A DNA stretch of 64,000 bases. Origin: Gammaproteobacteria bacterium. GTDB taxonomy: Bacteria > Pseudomonadota > Gammaproteobacteria > Xanthomonadales > Xanthomonadaceae. This document shows, in pieces, positions 48,132 through 56,925 of the stretch. Under the pieces are notes generated by a model. The model was given only the letters and a program-made list of their open reading frames with translations, made no database searches and was not told the DNA's origin. Position 1 is the first letter of the stretch, and each line of letters opens with the position of its first letter. Location of the stretch: assembly GCA_026398715.1 (NCBI GenBank), contig JAPLSI010000242.1, positions 5,338-69,337 of the forward strand, given 5' to 3'. Made by a program: the position numbers and the translations under genes.

Positions 48132-49556
48132 TCACAGCAGCGGCGATAGCAGCCGGGCCGAGGCTTCGCCCAGGGAGGGCCAGAAACCGAGGCGGCGCGG
48201 GCCGCGTACTTCGCGGCCGTGGGACAAGTCCTCGGCCAGCACCGATTCCAGCGCCGTTGCCACGCCCGCGTCCTCGAACAACACGCACAATTCGAAATTC
48301 AGCCGGAAGCTTCGATTGTCGAAATTCGAACTGCCCAGCACGCTGATGTCCGAGTCCACCAGCAGCGCCTTGGTATGCAGCATCCGCGGATACTCGAACA
48401 CGCGCACGCCGGCGCCGATCAATTCGTCGAAGTAGGATCGCGCTGCCGCCGACACCAGCGCCGAGTCGCCGCGTCGTGGCACCAGCAGGCGCACGTCCAC
48501 GCCGCGCAAGGCGGCCGAGGTCAGCGCCATGCGCGCGGCCTCGCCGGGCACGAAATACGGCGTCACCAGCCAGATCCGTTTTTGCGCGCGATGCAATGCG
48601 CCCAGCATCACCCGGTGGATCGTTTCCCAGGGCGAATCCGGACCGGCCGGCAACACCTGCGTGCGGATCGGCCCGTTCGGCATCTGCGGCCACAGGTCGG
48701 TTTCCTGCGGCGCGCGCCCGCTGGCGTAAACCCAGTCCTCGGCAAAGGCCAGTTGCAACCAGCGCACTGCCTGGCCGTCCATGCGCAGGTGCAGGTCGTG
48801 GAAGGCATCGTCGCGCAACGCCTCGTTCTCGGTGTCGGTGATATTGATGCCGCCCGTAAAACCAATGGTGCCGTCGATCACCACGATCTTGCGATGCGTA
48901 CGCAGGTTCAGCCGCGGACGCCAGAGGCGGCGCAGGTGAAAGCGATGGAAGAAGGCCACTTCTCCGCCAGCATCGCGCAAGGGGGCCAGGAAGTCCTGCG
49001 AGAGTTTCGATGAGCCCAGCGCATCCACCAGCAGCCGCACCTTCAGGCCCTCGCGCGCCTTCGCCACCAGCGCGTCGCGCACGCGCGTGCCGGTGATGTC
49101 CGGTTCGAAGATGTAGTACTCGACATGCACGTGGTAACGCGCCGACTCGATCGCGTCCACCAGCGCGTTGAACGTGGCCGCGCCGCCGACCAGCAACTTC
49201 ACCCGCTCGCAACTGCTGGGCAGGAAGCCACTGGCGCCCTCGGCCAGCCGCATCAAGGCGCTGGGTTCGTCGGACTGCTGCGATCCGAGCCGCAGCTCGC
49301 CCATGCGCGCGCGCGCCTGGCTGCGCTTGATGCGATTGCGCCGGATGCGGGTGGGGCCGAGCAGGTGGTAGATGACCAGCCCCGCCACCGGCAACAGCGC
49401 CAGGGACAGGATCCAGCTCAGCGTCGCCACCGGCTCGCGCTTCTGCATCATGATCCAGCCGGCCAGCCAAATGAGGTAGCCCGCCCAGGCCAGGCCCAGC
49501 CAGAGCGTCAGGTGCGGCTGCAGTGCGGTCCACAGTTCGATCAAGGGTTCGATCAT
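48132..49556 (-). CDS. cls: Cardiolipin synthase (ClsA-type)
   Basis: A 474-residue membrane enzyme joining two phosphatidylglycerols to make cardiolipin and glycerol. Two N-terminal helices (LWLGLAWAGYLIWLAGWIMM, ATLSWILSLALLPVAGLVIY) are followed by two phospholipase D HKD motifs: HRKIVVIDG with GFTGGINI, and HTKALLVDS with VLGSSNFDNRSF. Length and both motifs fit ClsA. Ends LLSPLL. Similar genes lie near pdxJ in Xanthomonas. Confidence 0.93.
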   Translation of the reverse strand: MIEPLIELWTALQPHLTLWLGLAWAGYLIWLAGWIMMQKREPVATLSWILSLALLPVAGLVIYHLLGPTRIRRNRIKRSQARARMGELRLGSQQSDEPSALMRLAEGASGFLPSSCERVKLLVGGAATFNALVDAIESARYHVHVEYYIFEPDITGTRVRDALVAKAREGLKVRLLVDALGSSKLSQDFLAPLRDAGGEVAFFHRFHLRRLWRPRLNLRTHRKIVVIDGTIGFTGGINITDTENEALRDDAFHDLHLRMDGQAVRWLQLAFAEDWVYASGRAPQETDLWPQMPNGPIRTQVLPAGPDSPWETIHRVMLGALHRAQKRIWLVTPYFVPGEAARMALTSAALRGVDVRLLVPRRGDSALVSAAARSYFDELIGAGVRVFEYPRMLHTKALLVDSDISVLGSSNFDNRSFRLNFELCVLFEDAGVATALESVLAEDLSHGREVRGPRRLGFWPSLGEASARLLSPLL

Positions 49557-49670
49557 TTGGGCAGTCTACCCAGTGCGGCCGCGCTTGGCCGAAACGCTTG
49601 GATGACACACTTGGACGACACACGGAAACGGCGGCCGAAGCCGCCGTTGTGTCAACGATGCCGACGGCCG

Positions 49671-49925
49671 TTATCGGCGCCGGATCAGTCCCAGCAGGAA
49701 CAGGATCACGATCGCGCCGATCATCGCGTTGATGATCGCCCCGGCGATGCCGCCGCCCAGCGAAACCCCCAGGCGACCGAGCAACCAGGTGCCGACGAAG
49801 GCGCCGAGGATGCCGACGATGATGTTGCCGAGCAGGCCGAGGCCGTACCCCTTTACGATCAGTCCAGCCAGCCAACCGGCGATCGCGCCGATTATCAGGA
49901 TGGTCAGCAAGCTTTCCATGCTCAT
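49671..49925 (-). CDS. GlsB/YeaQ/YmgE-family small membrane protein
   Basis: An 84-residue protein with three helices and the family Gly pattern: IIGAIAGWLAGLIVKGYGLG, NIIVGILGAFVGTWLLG, AIINAMIGAIVILFLLG. These transglycosylase-associated membrane proteins are often stress-induced; their molecular role is not established. The start MSMESLL could be read two codons later. Confidence 0.9.
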   Translation of the reverse strand: MSMESLLTILIIGAIAGWLAGLIVKGYGLGLLGNIIVGILGAFVGTWLLGRLGVSLGGGIAGAIINAMIGAIVILFLLGLIRRR

Positions 49926-50029
49926 AGTTGTTCCCCGTGATGACGCCCAAGCAGGCGCAGGCCATAACTACGCGTCCTCGCTGCACCTCGCAAGGCGTAG
50001 CCCGTTCAGGCTTCAGCGGCGGTTTGGCT

Positions 50030-51052
50030 TCAGGCGGGCAGCGAGTCGTGTTCGAGGTGGTAGCGCGTGGCGGTTTCCACCTCGTGGCGCGAACCCAGGA
50101 ACACCGGTACGCGCTGGTGCAGCCCGGTCGGCGCCACGTCCATCATGCGGCTGCGTCCGGTGGTGGCCGCGCCGCCCGCCTGCTCGACGATGAAGGCCAT
50201 CGGGTTGGCTTCGTACATCAGGCGCAGCCGGCCCGGCTTTGAGGGGTCCTTGCGGTCCGCCGGATAGATGAAGATGCCGCCGCGGGTCAGGATGCGATGC
50301 ACGTCGGCGACCATGCTGGCCACCCAGCGCATGTTGAAGTCCTTGCCGCGCACGCCCTGCTTGCCCTCCAGCAGGTCGGACACGTAACGCTGCATGGGCG
50401 GATGCCAATGGCGCTGGTTGGACATGTTGATGGCGAATTCCTGCGTGTCCGCCGGAATACAGATGTCGCGACGGGTCAGCATGAAGCTACCTTGCTCGCG
50501 GTCCAGCGTGAAGCCGTGCGTGCCGCGGCCGATGGTCAGCACCAGCAGCGTGCTCGGACCATAGATGGTGTAGCCCGCGCAGACTTGCGCCACGCCCGGC
50601 TGCAGGAAATGCTCGTCGGTCGGCTCGATGACGCCGTCGGGACATTGCAGCACCGAGAAGATGGTGCCGACCGCCACGTTCACGTCGATGTTCGAGCTGC
50701 CGTCCAGGGGATCGAACAACAGCAGGTAATTGCCCTTGGGATACGCATTGGGAATCGGATGCGCATGCTCCATTTCCTCCGACGCCAGGCCGGCCAGGTG
50801 GCCGCCCCATTCATTGGCCTCGAGCAATATCTCGTTGGACAGCACATCGAGCTTCTTCTGCGCCTCGCCCTGCACGTTGCCGGTACCGGCATCGCCCAAC
50901 ACGCCCCCCAGCGCACCCTTGGCCACCGCGGTGGAAATGGTCTTGCACGCACGCGCCACCACCTCGATCAGCAGCCGCAAGTCAGCGTTGATATGTCCGG
51001 CGTGTTGTTCCTGGATCAGGAAGCGCGTAAGCGAAATCGGCTTGGCAGACAT
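50030..51052 (-). CDS. fbp: Class I fructose-1,6-bisphosphatase
   Basis: A 340-residue enzyme of gluconeogenesis that removes the 1-phosphate of fructose-1,6-bisphosphate. The metal-binding block [20 protein letters not shown] and the substrate block [28 protein letters not shown] are clear. Start [19 protein letters not shown] fits the class I family, and the length is standard. A TATAAT at 51083-51088 (reverse strand) would give a ~25-base leader. Confidence 0.97.
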   Translation of the reverse strand: MSAKPISLTRFLIQEQHAGHINADLRLLIEVVARACKTISTAVAKGALGGVLGDAGTGNVQGEAQKKLDVLSNEILLEANEWGGHLAGLASEEMEHAHPIPNAYPKGNYLLLFDPLDGSSNIDVNVAVGTIFSVLQCPDGVIEPTDEHFLQPGVAQVCAGYTIYGPSTLLVLTIGRGTHGFTLDREQGSFMLTRRDICIPADTQEFAINMSNQRHWHPPMQRYVSDLLEGKQGVRGKDFNMRWVASMVADVHRILTRGGIFIYPADRKDPSKPGRLRLMYEANPMAFIVEQAGGAATTGRSRMMDVAPTGLHQRVPVFLGSRHEVETATRYHLEHDSLPA

Positions 51053-51082
51053 GGAATCTCGTCATGGTTCGCGGGGCCTTCA

Positions 51083-51088
51083 ATTATA
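51083..51088 (-). promoter_or_regulatory. Likely fbp -10 element
   Basis: On the reverse strand this reads TATAAT, 31 bases before the fbp ATG. The -35 region (about GCCGAA) is poor, so an activator may be needed. Confidence 0.45.
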
Positions 51089-51109
51089 AATCAGCACACG
51101 TCATCTTCG

Positions 51110-51178
51110 GCGCGAACGCTTGACGGCGCCGGGGCGACCAGGGCGGACCCATCCCCCGGCGCCGGCAAGCGTTCGCGC
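51110..51178. repeat. Long inverted repeat between fbp and the regulator pair
   Basis: Arms 51110-51134 and 51154-51178 (25 bases each) are complementary with one mismatch, enclosing a 19-base loop. No T-run follows in either direction, so it is not a standard terminator. It lies 16 bases past the response-regulator stop and just upstream of the fbp promoter. Confidence 0.8.
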
Positions 51179-51193
51179 GACACCAGCGCCGAG

Positions 51194-51841
51194 TCAGATG
51201 ATTTGGAGGGTGATGGCTTTGAGCACCGCGCGTGTGCGGTCGCGGGTGCCGAGTTTGTCGAGGATGTCCGAGACGTAGTTTTTTACCGTGCCCTCCGACA
51301 GGAACACCGCCCGGGCGATTTCCTTGTTCGAGTAGCCGCCGGCCAGCAATCGCAGGATCGCCACTTCGCGTTCGCTGAAGGTGTCGGTGGGCTCGCTGGT
51401 GTCGCGGTAGGCGTAGCGAGCGCGGACCGGGTCGGTGGATACCGGGGCGAGCAGGGTGTCGCCGGCGACGACGCGCGTCACGGCGTCCAGCAGGTCTTCC
51501 GGGGATGCGTCTTTCAGCAGGAATCCGCGCGCCCCGCTTTCAGCCGCGCGCAAGGTCAGGTCGGGTTCGTCGAAGGTCGTCAGCAGGATCACCGGCGTGG
51601 TGTTGCCTGCGGCGCGCAGGGCGTCGAGCAAACCAAAACCATCGAGCCCGGGCATGCGGATATCCGACAGGATCACGTCCACCGGCTCGAGTTCGATCGC
51701 CGCCAGCAAGGCAGCGCCATCGCCGGCTTGCACCACCACCTGCAATTGGCTGAAGCCCCCCAGCAGCGCGGCCAGGCCGCGGCGCACCAGGGCCTGGACG
51801 TCGGCCAGCGCCAGCCGCAAAGGGGTTGCCGCAGAACTCAT
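51194..51841 (-). CDS. NarL/DesR-type response regulator
   Basis: A 215-residue regulator: receiver domain then a LuxR-type HTH. The phosphorylation Asp is residue 60 (LSDIRMPG), with the Thr/Ser block LLTTFDEPD and Lys in FLLKDASPEDL. The acidic pair that binds Mg2+ is altered: LALADVQALV instead of the common DD, leaving one Asp (residue 14). The HTH has FSEREVAILRLLAGGYSNKEIA and EGTVKNYVSDILDKLGTRDR. Its ATG overlaps the sensor kinase stop arrangement as a 4-base overlap, so the two form a two-component system. Confidence 0.92.
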   Translation of the reverse strand: MSSAATPLRLALADVQALVRRGLAALLGGFSQLQVVVQAGDGAALLAAIELEPVDVILSDIRMPGLDGFGLLDALRAAGNTTPVILLTTFDEPDLTLRAAESGARGFLLKDASPEDLLDAVTRVVAGDTLLAPVSTDPVRARYAYRDTSEPTDTFSEREVAILRLLAGGYSNKEIARAVFLSEGTVKNYVSDILDKLGTRDRTRAVLKAITLQII

Positions 51842-52974
51842 GCGGCCTCCGGCAACCAGGCCTCGAGGTGTACGCCGCCGGATTCGCGGCGCTCCGCCGT
51901 CACGCCGCCGCCAATCGCTTCAAGTCGCTCGCGCATGCCGGTCAGGCCGTTGCCGAAACGCAGCTCGCCGCCGCCGCGACCGTCGTCATGCAGGTCCAGG
52001 CGCAACTGGCCGTCCTTGCGGCGCACGGTAAGCCACAGGTTTTCCGCGCCGCCGTGCCGCGCCGAATTGGTCAGCGCTTCCTGCACGGTGCGCAACACCG
52101 CTTCGGCCTGTTCGAATGACGCAACGCGCAGGCCCGCTTCCATGTCCAGGCGCAGGCGCGGCTTGGGAAAGGGCGCGGCCAGGCGTTCGATCAGCTCGCG
52201 CAATTGCACGCCATCGTGCAGGCGCATCTGCTGCACCACGGCGCGGATGTCGCCGAGCAATTCATCGGCAAGCTTCGCGCACAGGTCCACCTGCGCATTG
52301 CCAGCCAGCGCCGGCTGCCGCTGCAGCGCGCCCAGGTTCAATTTCAGCGCGGTCAGCTTGTGCCCGGCCACGTCGTGCAGTTCGCGCGAGATGCGCAGGC
52401 GCTCGGAATCGCGCGCGCTTTCCGCCAGCAGCGATCGCGTCGCCAGCAGGTCGGCGTTGACCTCGGCCAGCACGTCGCGCGAGCGCTGCGCGGTGTAGGC
52501 GTACCAGGCGGTGACGATGGCGAACAACTGGAAACTGGCGCCGATCAACACGGTGAACAGCGGCGAGGATGCGCGCCAGAGCTGGCCGTAGGCGAGGTAC
52601 ATGGCAAGGTTTACCGCGACGAACACCAGCACCAGTCGCACCGGCGACAACATCTGCGCCAGCTGTGCCATCACGATGATAAGCAGCACGCTGGTCGAGC
52701 CGTAGCGCGCCAGCACGATGATGCCGATCGCAAGCATTCCTTGCGCGATCACCATCGCGATGCCGCGATTCCCGTCCACCGACAGCACCGTTCGCAGCAT
52801 GAACAAGGCGAGGAAGGCGAAATGCGCCGCGATGACGGTCGGCCACAGGGCGGGCCCGGCGATCAGCCCGGTGCCGCGCGGCGCGTTGAAAATCAGTTCG
52901 CTGCCGATTGCCAGCCACGCGATGTAGGCGGCCAGGTTCAGCGGTTCGAGCAGGGGTCGCAGTCGGTTCCACAT
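51838..52974 (-). CDS. DesK-like sensor histidine kinase
   Basis: A 378-residue kinase. Five to six N-terminal helices (LNLAAYIAWLAIGSELIF, FAFLALFMLRTVLS, GMLAIGIIVLARYG, LFAIVTAWYAYTAQ) are followed by a HisKA_3 dimer domain with the phospho-acceptor in RISRELHDVAGHKL. The ATPase domain shows VQEALTNSARHGGA, HDDGRGGG and GNGLTGMRERLEAIGG. DesK-type kinases often sense membrane state or transport substrates. The start at 52974 (MWNRLRPLLEP) puts the helices first. A multi-spanning membrane protein gene is divergent from it and may be its target. Confidence 0.9.
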   Translation of the reverse strand: MWNRLRPLLEPLNLAAYIAWLAIGSELIFNAPRGTGLIAGPALWPTVIAAHFAFLALFMLRTVLSVDGNRGIAMVIAQGMLAIGIIVLARYGSTSVLLIIVMAQLAQMLSPVRLVLVFVAVNLAMYLAYGQLWRASSPLFTVLIGASFQLFAIVTAWYAYTAQRSRDVLAEVNADLLATRSLLAESARDSERLRISRELHDVAGHKLTALKLNLGALQRQPALAGNAQVDLCAKLADELLGDIRAVVQQMRLHDGVQLRELIERLAAPFPKPRLRLDMEAGLRVASFEQAEAVLRTVQEALTNSARHGGAENLWLTVRRKDGQLRLDLHDDGRGGGELRFGNGLTGMRERLEAIGGGVTAERRESGGVHLEAWLPEAA

Positions 52975-53116
52975 GCACGCAGCTTGGGCCGATGCGCGGC
53001 CGGGCTCAAGACGTTGCGAACATAAAGTGACTTCCGGCACCTCGAAGCGATGACCACCGGCACCTGATCGCCGCTGCCGCCAGCGGCAAAGTGGCCTCGC
53101 ACAACCGGAGAGCCCC

Positions 53117-53875
53117 ATGTCTGCCTATTCGATGACCGTCCTCATGCATTCCAGCCTCGGCGCCGCCGCGCTGCTCACCTATTGGGTCGCGGCGCTGGCG
53201 AAAAAAGGCAGCGGACCGCACAAGCTGGCCGGCAAGGTCTATGTCGGCGTGATGATCGGCCTGTTGGTTCCGGCGGTACCGCTGAGCATCAACGTGTTTC
53301 GCCACTTCAGCACCTCGTTCGGTGCCTTCCTGTTCTACCTGTTGGTCATTACCGGCACCGCGCTGTGGCAGGGCTGGTACGCAACGCGCCACAAGCGCGA
53401 TTTCAGCCGCTATGCCGGCACCGGCTTTCGCCGGCTCGCGTGGTTGAACATCGGCTCGGGCCTGGCCGTGCTGGGCCTCGGCATCGCCACGATGTCGCCG
53501 GTCTTCCTCGGCTTCTCCCTGGTCGGGCTGCTGGGTGGGCGAGGAATGTTGCGACTGGCCAAGGCCGGACCCGCGCATCCGCGCTGGTGGATGGAACAGC
53601 ACCTGGGCGCCATGCTCGGTTGCGGCGTCGCCACGCACATCGCCTTCCTGCAGATCGGACTGCCGCGTTTGCTGCCGTCGCTGGCCGGGCCGGTGATGCA
53701 GAACATCGCCTGGCTCGGTCCACTCGTTGTCGCCGGCCTGGCGCGCGTCTGGCTCGGCCGCAAATACCTGGGCGGGATGGGCGGTGCCGGTCCGGCGAAA
53801 ATCGCCAAGCCGGCGATCAGCGCCCGGGTGATCAATCCACGCGCCGCCCTGGGCGAGACGCCGTCAGCGAATTGA
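53117..53875 (+). CDS. Multi-spanning membrane protein beside the DesKR-like pair
   Basis: A 252-residue protein with about seven helices (LMHSSLGAAALLTYWVAALA, VMIGLLVPAVPLSINVF, FLFYLLVITGTALWQGWY). Histidines are regularly placed (HSSLG, PHKLAG, RHFST, MEQHLGAM, THIAF), a pattern resembling DUF2306-type membrane proteins, which are uncharacterised. Preceded by GGAGAG at a good distance. Divergent from the sensor kinase, suggesting control by it; convergent with phhA (8-base gap). Confidence 0.7.
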   Translation: MSAYSMTVLMHSSLGAAALLTYWVAALAKKGSGPHKLAGKVYVGVMIGLLVPAVPLSINVFRHFSTSFGAFLFYLLVITGTALWQGWYATRHKRDFSRYAGTGFRRLAWLNIGSGLAVLGLGIATMSPVFLGFSLVGLLGGRGMLRLAKAGPAHPRWWMEQHLGAMLGCGVATHIAFLQIGLPRLLPSLAGPVMQNIAWLGPLVVAGLARVWLGRKYLGGMGGAGPAKIAKPAISARVINPRAALGETPSAN

Positions 53876-53883
53876 TTCGACGA

Positions 53884-54771
53884 TCAGATATCGCCTTCCT
53901 GCAACCAGCCTTCGCCGGTGCCGCGCTGGTACACGGTGTCGCCGGGCAGGATTTCGCCGGCCGGAATCGTCGGCAGCTGCGAGAGTTGTTCGTAGTACGG
54001 GCGGAAATCCGGGCCGGTCGCATCGAACAACTGGTCGAAGCTGTCGATCACGAAGTAGGTCTTCTGGTAGGTGTCGATGCGGTAGCGCGTGCGCATCACC
54101 CGCAACAGGTCGAAGCCAATGCGGTTGGGCGCCTCCGATTCCAGGCAATGCACGCTTTCGCCGCTGGAACTGACGATGCCCGAGCCGTAGATGCGAAGCC
54201 CCTGCGGCGTGTTGATCAATCCGAACTCGACCGTGTACCAGTACAGGCGCGTCAGTTGCGCCAACGCTTCGGGACCGATGCCGTGCGCCTTCACGCCGCC
54301 GCGGCCATAGGCCTGCATGTAGTCGGCGAAGACCGGGTTCATCAGCAGCGGCACGTGGCCGAACAGGTCATGGAACAGATCCGGTTCGGACAGGTAATCG
54401 AGTTGTTCCGGGCGACGGATCCACCAGGTCACCGGGAAGCGCCGGTTGGCCAGGTGCTCGAAGAAATCCAGTTCCGGCAACAGGCCTTCGACGCAGACCA
54501 GCTGCCATCCGGTCTTGGCGAGCAATTGGGGGTTGAGGTCGGAAAATTTCGGGATGGCGTCTGCGCCGATGCCCATCTCGTCCTGCGTGGCGAGGAACTC
54601 GTCGCAGGCGCGCCCGACCAGGACTTCGCGCTGGCGTCGGTACAGCGTGCTCCAGACCTGGTGGTCGGTATCGGAATACTGATCCCACGGCTGTTCGACG
54701 ACGCCGGTCGCATACAGGGGCACGCTGCCCTTGTCGGTGCTGAGGTGTTCGACGCGCTGCGGCTGGGTCAT
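53884..54771 (-). CDS. phhA: Phenylalanine 4-monooxygenase
   Basis: A 295-residue non-haem iron enzyme that hydroxylates phenylalanine to tyrosine using tetrahydropterin. The iron-site region is plain: LSEPDLFHDLFGHVPLLMNP carries the two His ligands, and YWYTVEFGL the Glu ligand. The later AYGSGI-type block is IYGSGIVSSSGES. The monomeric bacterial enzyme is about this length. The start MTQPQRVEHL is chosen; upstream in-frame residues are not conserved. folE, later in the window, would supply the pterin precursor. Confidence 0.95.
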   Translation of the reverse strand: MTQPQRVEHLSTDKGSVPLYATGVVEQPWDQYSDTDHQVWSTLYRRQREVLVGRACDEFLATQDEMGIGADAIPKFSDLNPQLLAKTGWQLVCVEGLLPELDFFEHLANRRFPVTWWIRRPEQLDYLSEPDLFHDLFGHVPLLMNPVFADYMQAYGRGGVKAHGIGPEALAQLTRLYWYTVEFGLINTPQGLRIYGSGIVSSSGESVHCLESEAPNRIGFDLLRVMRTRYRIDTYQKTYFVIDSFDQLFDATGPDFRPYYEQLSQLPTIPAGEILPGDTVYQRGTGEGWLQEGDI

Positions 54772-54799
54772 GGCGGACGGCTTCCGGGGGGCAGCCAGT

Positions 54800-56002
54800 T
54801 TATCGCAAGGCTTGGGGCATCGGCCCTTCGGCAACCTTAACGCGGTTGCGGCCCTCGGTCTTGGCGGCATACATGGCCCGGTCGGCACGGCGCAGCAGGT
54901 GCGAGAACTGCTGGTCGGTGCGCTCCAGGGCGGCCACGCCGATGGAGATGGTCAGCACCAGTTCGACCGGGCCGTCGCCGTCGTGGACGGCCATGGGCGC
55001 GTCGGAGAAGCCACGACGGAGTCGTTCAGCCGCCGCCTGGGCGCTGTCGATGTCGATGTCGGGCATCACCACCACGAACTCCTCGCCGCCCTGCCGGCCG
55101 ATCAGGTCCTCGCTGCGCAATATCCCGCGCATCCGCCGTACCACCTCCACCAGCACGTTGTCGCCGCACTCGTGGCCATGCTCGTCGTTCACCCGTTTGA
55201 AGTGGTCCACGTCCACGATCACGATCGCCAGCGGAGTGCCGTGCCGACGCGCCGCGCTGATGGCGCGCGTGGCGAGGTCGTCGATGGCGCGGCGGTTGTA
55301 GATACCGGTCAGGTAGTCCACGCGCGCCATGCGTTCCAACTGCACCTGCGCGCTTTCGGCGCACATCAGCAGGAAGCCCACCGTCGCCAGCACCGGCAGC
55401 AACAGCAGGCCGCCAATACAGGCCAGGTTGACCGGCGTTGCGCTCAGCAGTTGATCGGGCGCGATCGGCCAGAACCCCTCCAGGCCCGCGCGCATCAACA
55501 CCAGTACTGTCACCAGCGCGAACAGCGCGCCGGTGATCCGTGGCACGCGGCCGCGCGGACCGCCGCGACGGAACACCGCGCGCGCGCCGCTGCCGATCAG
55601 CATCGCCAGCAAAACGTGCACGAGGATGATCCGCACCTGCAGGTGCGGCGAGACGAAGGTGAACCAGATGGCCGCGACACCCACCAACACGGTGATGGCA
55701 GACAGGCGCAGGCGTCGCTCGGGCAGCCCGTAGAAACTGCGCAGCGCAATCGCCATGCAACTGAAGGAAGCGGCCAGCAACGTGACCCCGACAGCGATGG
55801 CTATCCAATCAGGCAGAAGATCGCCAAGCCCGATCAGCGCGAAGCCGACCGGGTGCAGCGCGATGCCGGCCAGCCACCAGCGCAGGCTGGGCCGGACGTT
55901 GCCGGGCAGGCTCTTCCAATTGAGCAAAAGCATCCCTGCGGTGAGCCAGGTAACCAGCGCACCGACCAGGATTGCGGTGCGCGGGTCGAATGACCAGGCC
56001 AC
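54800..56002 (-). CDS. Membrane-anchored diguanylate cyclase
   Basis: A ~400-residue protein with about six membrane helices over the first ~220 residues (ILVGALVTWLTAGMLLLNW, VPRITGALFALVTVLVLMRA, IGGLLLLPVLATVGFLLMCA) and a GGDEF domain. The latter shows RVDYLTGIYNRRAIDDLA, VDVDHFKRVNDEHGH, GGEEFVVVMPD and ISIGVAAL, all consistent with c-di-GMP synthesis. I prefer the GTG at 56002, with GAGGG 6-10 bases upstream, to an ATG at 56065 that adds 21 residues. The membrane domain type is not recognised. Confidence 0.9.
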   Translation of the reverse strand: MAWSFDPRTAILVGALVTWLTAGMLLLNWKSLPGNVRPSLRWWLAGIALHPVGFALIGLGDLLPDWIAIAVGVTLLAASFSCMAIALRSFYGLPERRLRLSAITVLVGVAAIWFTFVSPHLQVRIILVHVLLAMLIGSGARAVFRRGGPRGRVPRITGALFALVTVLVLMRAGLEGFWPIAPDQLLSATPVNLACIGGLLLLPVLATVGFLLMCAESAQVQLERMARVDYLTGIYNRRAIDDLATRAISAARRHGTPLAIVIVDVDHFKRVNDEHGHECGDNVLVEVVRRMRGILRSEDLIGRQGGEEFVVVMPDIDIDSAQAAAERLRRGFSDAPMAVHDGDGPVELVLTISIGVAALERTDQQFSHLLRRADRAMYAAKTEGRNRVKVAEGPMPQALR

Positions 56003-56092
56003 GGGAGCCCTCGGGGGATTTACCAGTGAAGCGAAGCAAATTGCGCGCCAATTACCGCGCCGCAATCGTGATCCCCATCACGATGCCGGAAT

Positions 56093-56866
56093 CTATTCCG
56101 CCGGCGGTCGCCGAAAAGGCAGGACGACGCCCGTTTCCTGCGGCGTGCGGTCGGCGGGTCGGTGCCAGATCACAGGCACCCCATCGGGCGAAGGCAACTC
56201 CAGCGTGGTTTCCGGCGGCAGCTCTTCCTCGATTTCCCAACTGTAGCGACGGCGTGGCGGCACCGGGTCTGCGCGCCGCCAGATGAAGCCGCTGACCACG
56301 CCGAACACCGCGCCGGACAAGTGGTATTCCCAGGACACGCCCAACTCCATCGGCAACACCGACATCAGCATGCCGCCGAAAAAGAAGAAGGCGATCAGCG
56401 AGGCGGCAATCGCCGGGCGATCGCGACGCAGGATGCCCAGGGTGAACACCAGGAAGCCCAGCCCATGGGTCACGCCACTGGCGCCGATGTGGAAGCCGCC
56501 CGTGGCGATCAGCCAGGTGCCCAGGCCCGAGCCGATCCAGATCACCGGCAGTGCGCGCAGCGTGGCGCGCGGAAACACCGTGCCGGCCAGCGTGCCCAGG
56601 ATCAGCACCGACAGCGAGTTCGCCGCCAGGTGCCCGATCGAGCCATGCAACAGCGGCGCGGTCAGCACCCCGACCAGGCCGGCGCCCACTTGCGGTTGCA
56701 GGGAGTAGGGCTGCAGGTTGGGCACCAGGCGCTGCAGGAAGAAGATGGCGCCCAGCACCACCACGGCCAGCATCGACAGCGTCAGCGCGCGCTTGAAGCG
56801 CGCCAGCACCGCAGGCGCCTCGGTCAGTTCGGGATCGAGGTCGAGGGAAGGGTCGGCGTCGGACAT
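56093..56866 (-). CDS. Rhomboid-family intramembrane serine protease
   Basis: A 257-residue protein with about six helices. Features of rhomboids are seen: LLHGSIGHLAANSLSVLILG with the conserved H-x3-N-like turn, the nucleophile GASGVTHGLGF, and the catalytic His in WEYHLSGAVFGVVSG. The Ser-His dyad is therefore present. A ~30-residue N-terminal and a ~60-residue C-terminal cytoplasmic part flank the core. Substrates are unknown. Confidence 0.9.
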   Translation of the reverse strand: MSDADPSLDLDPELTEAPAVLARFKRALTLSMLAVVVLGAIFFLQRLVPNLQPYSLQPQVGAGLVGVLTAPLLHGSIGHLAANSLSVLILGTLAGTVFPRATLRALPVIWIGSGLGTWLIATGGFHIGASGVTHGLGFLVFTLGILRRDRPAIAASLIAFFFFGGMLMSVLPMELGVSWEYHLSGAVFGVVSGFIWRRADPVPPRRRYSWEIEEELPPETTLELPSPDGVPVIWHRPADRTPQETGVVLPFRRPPAE

Positions 56867-56925
56867 GGGCTAGAGATGGGGCGGCCTCGCCGCAAGGCAA
56901 GGCCGCCCGGTGATGCCCGGGCGAC

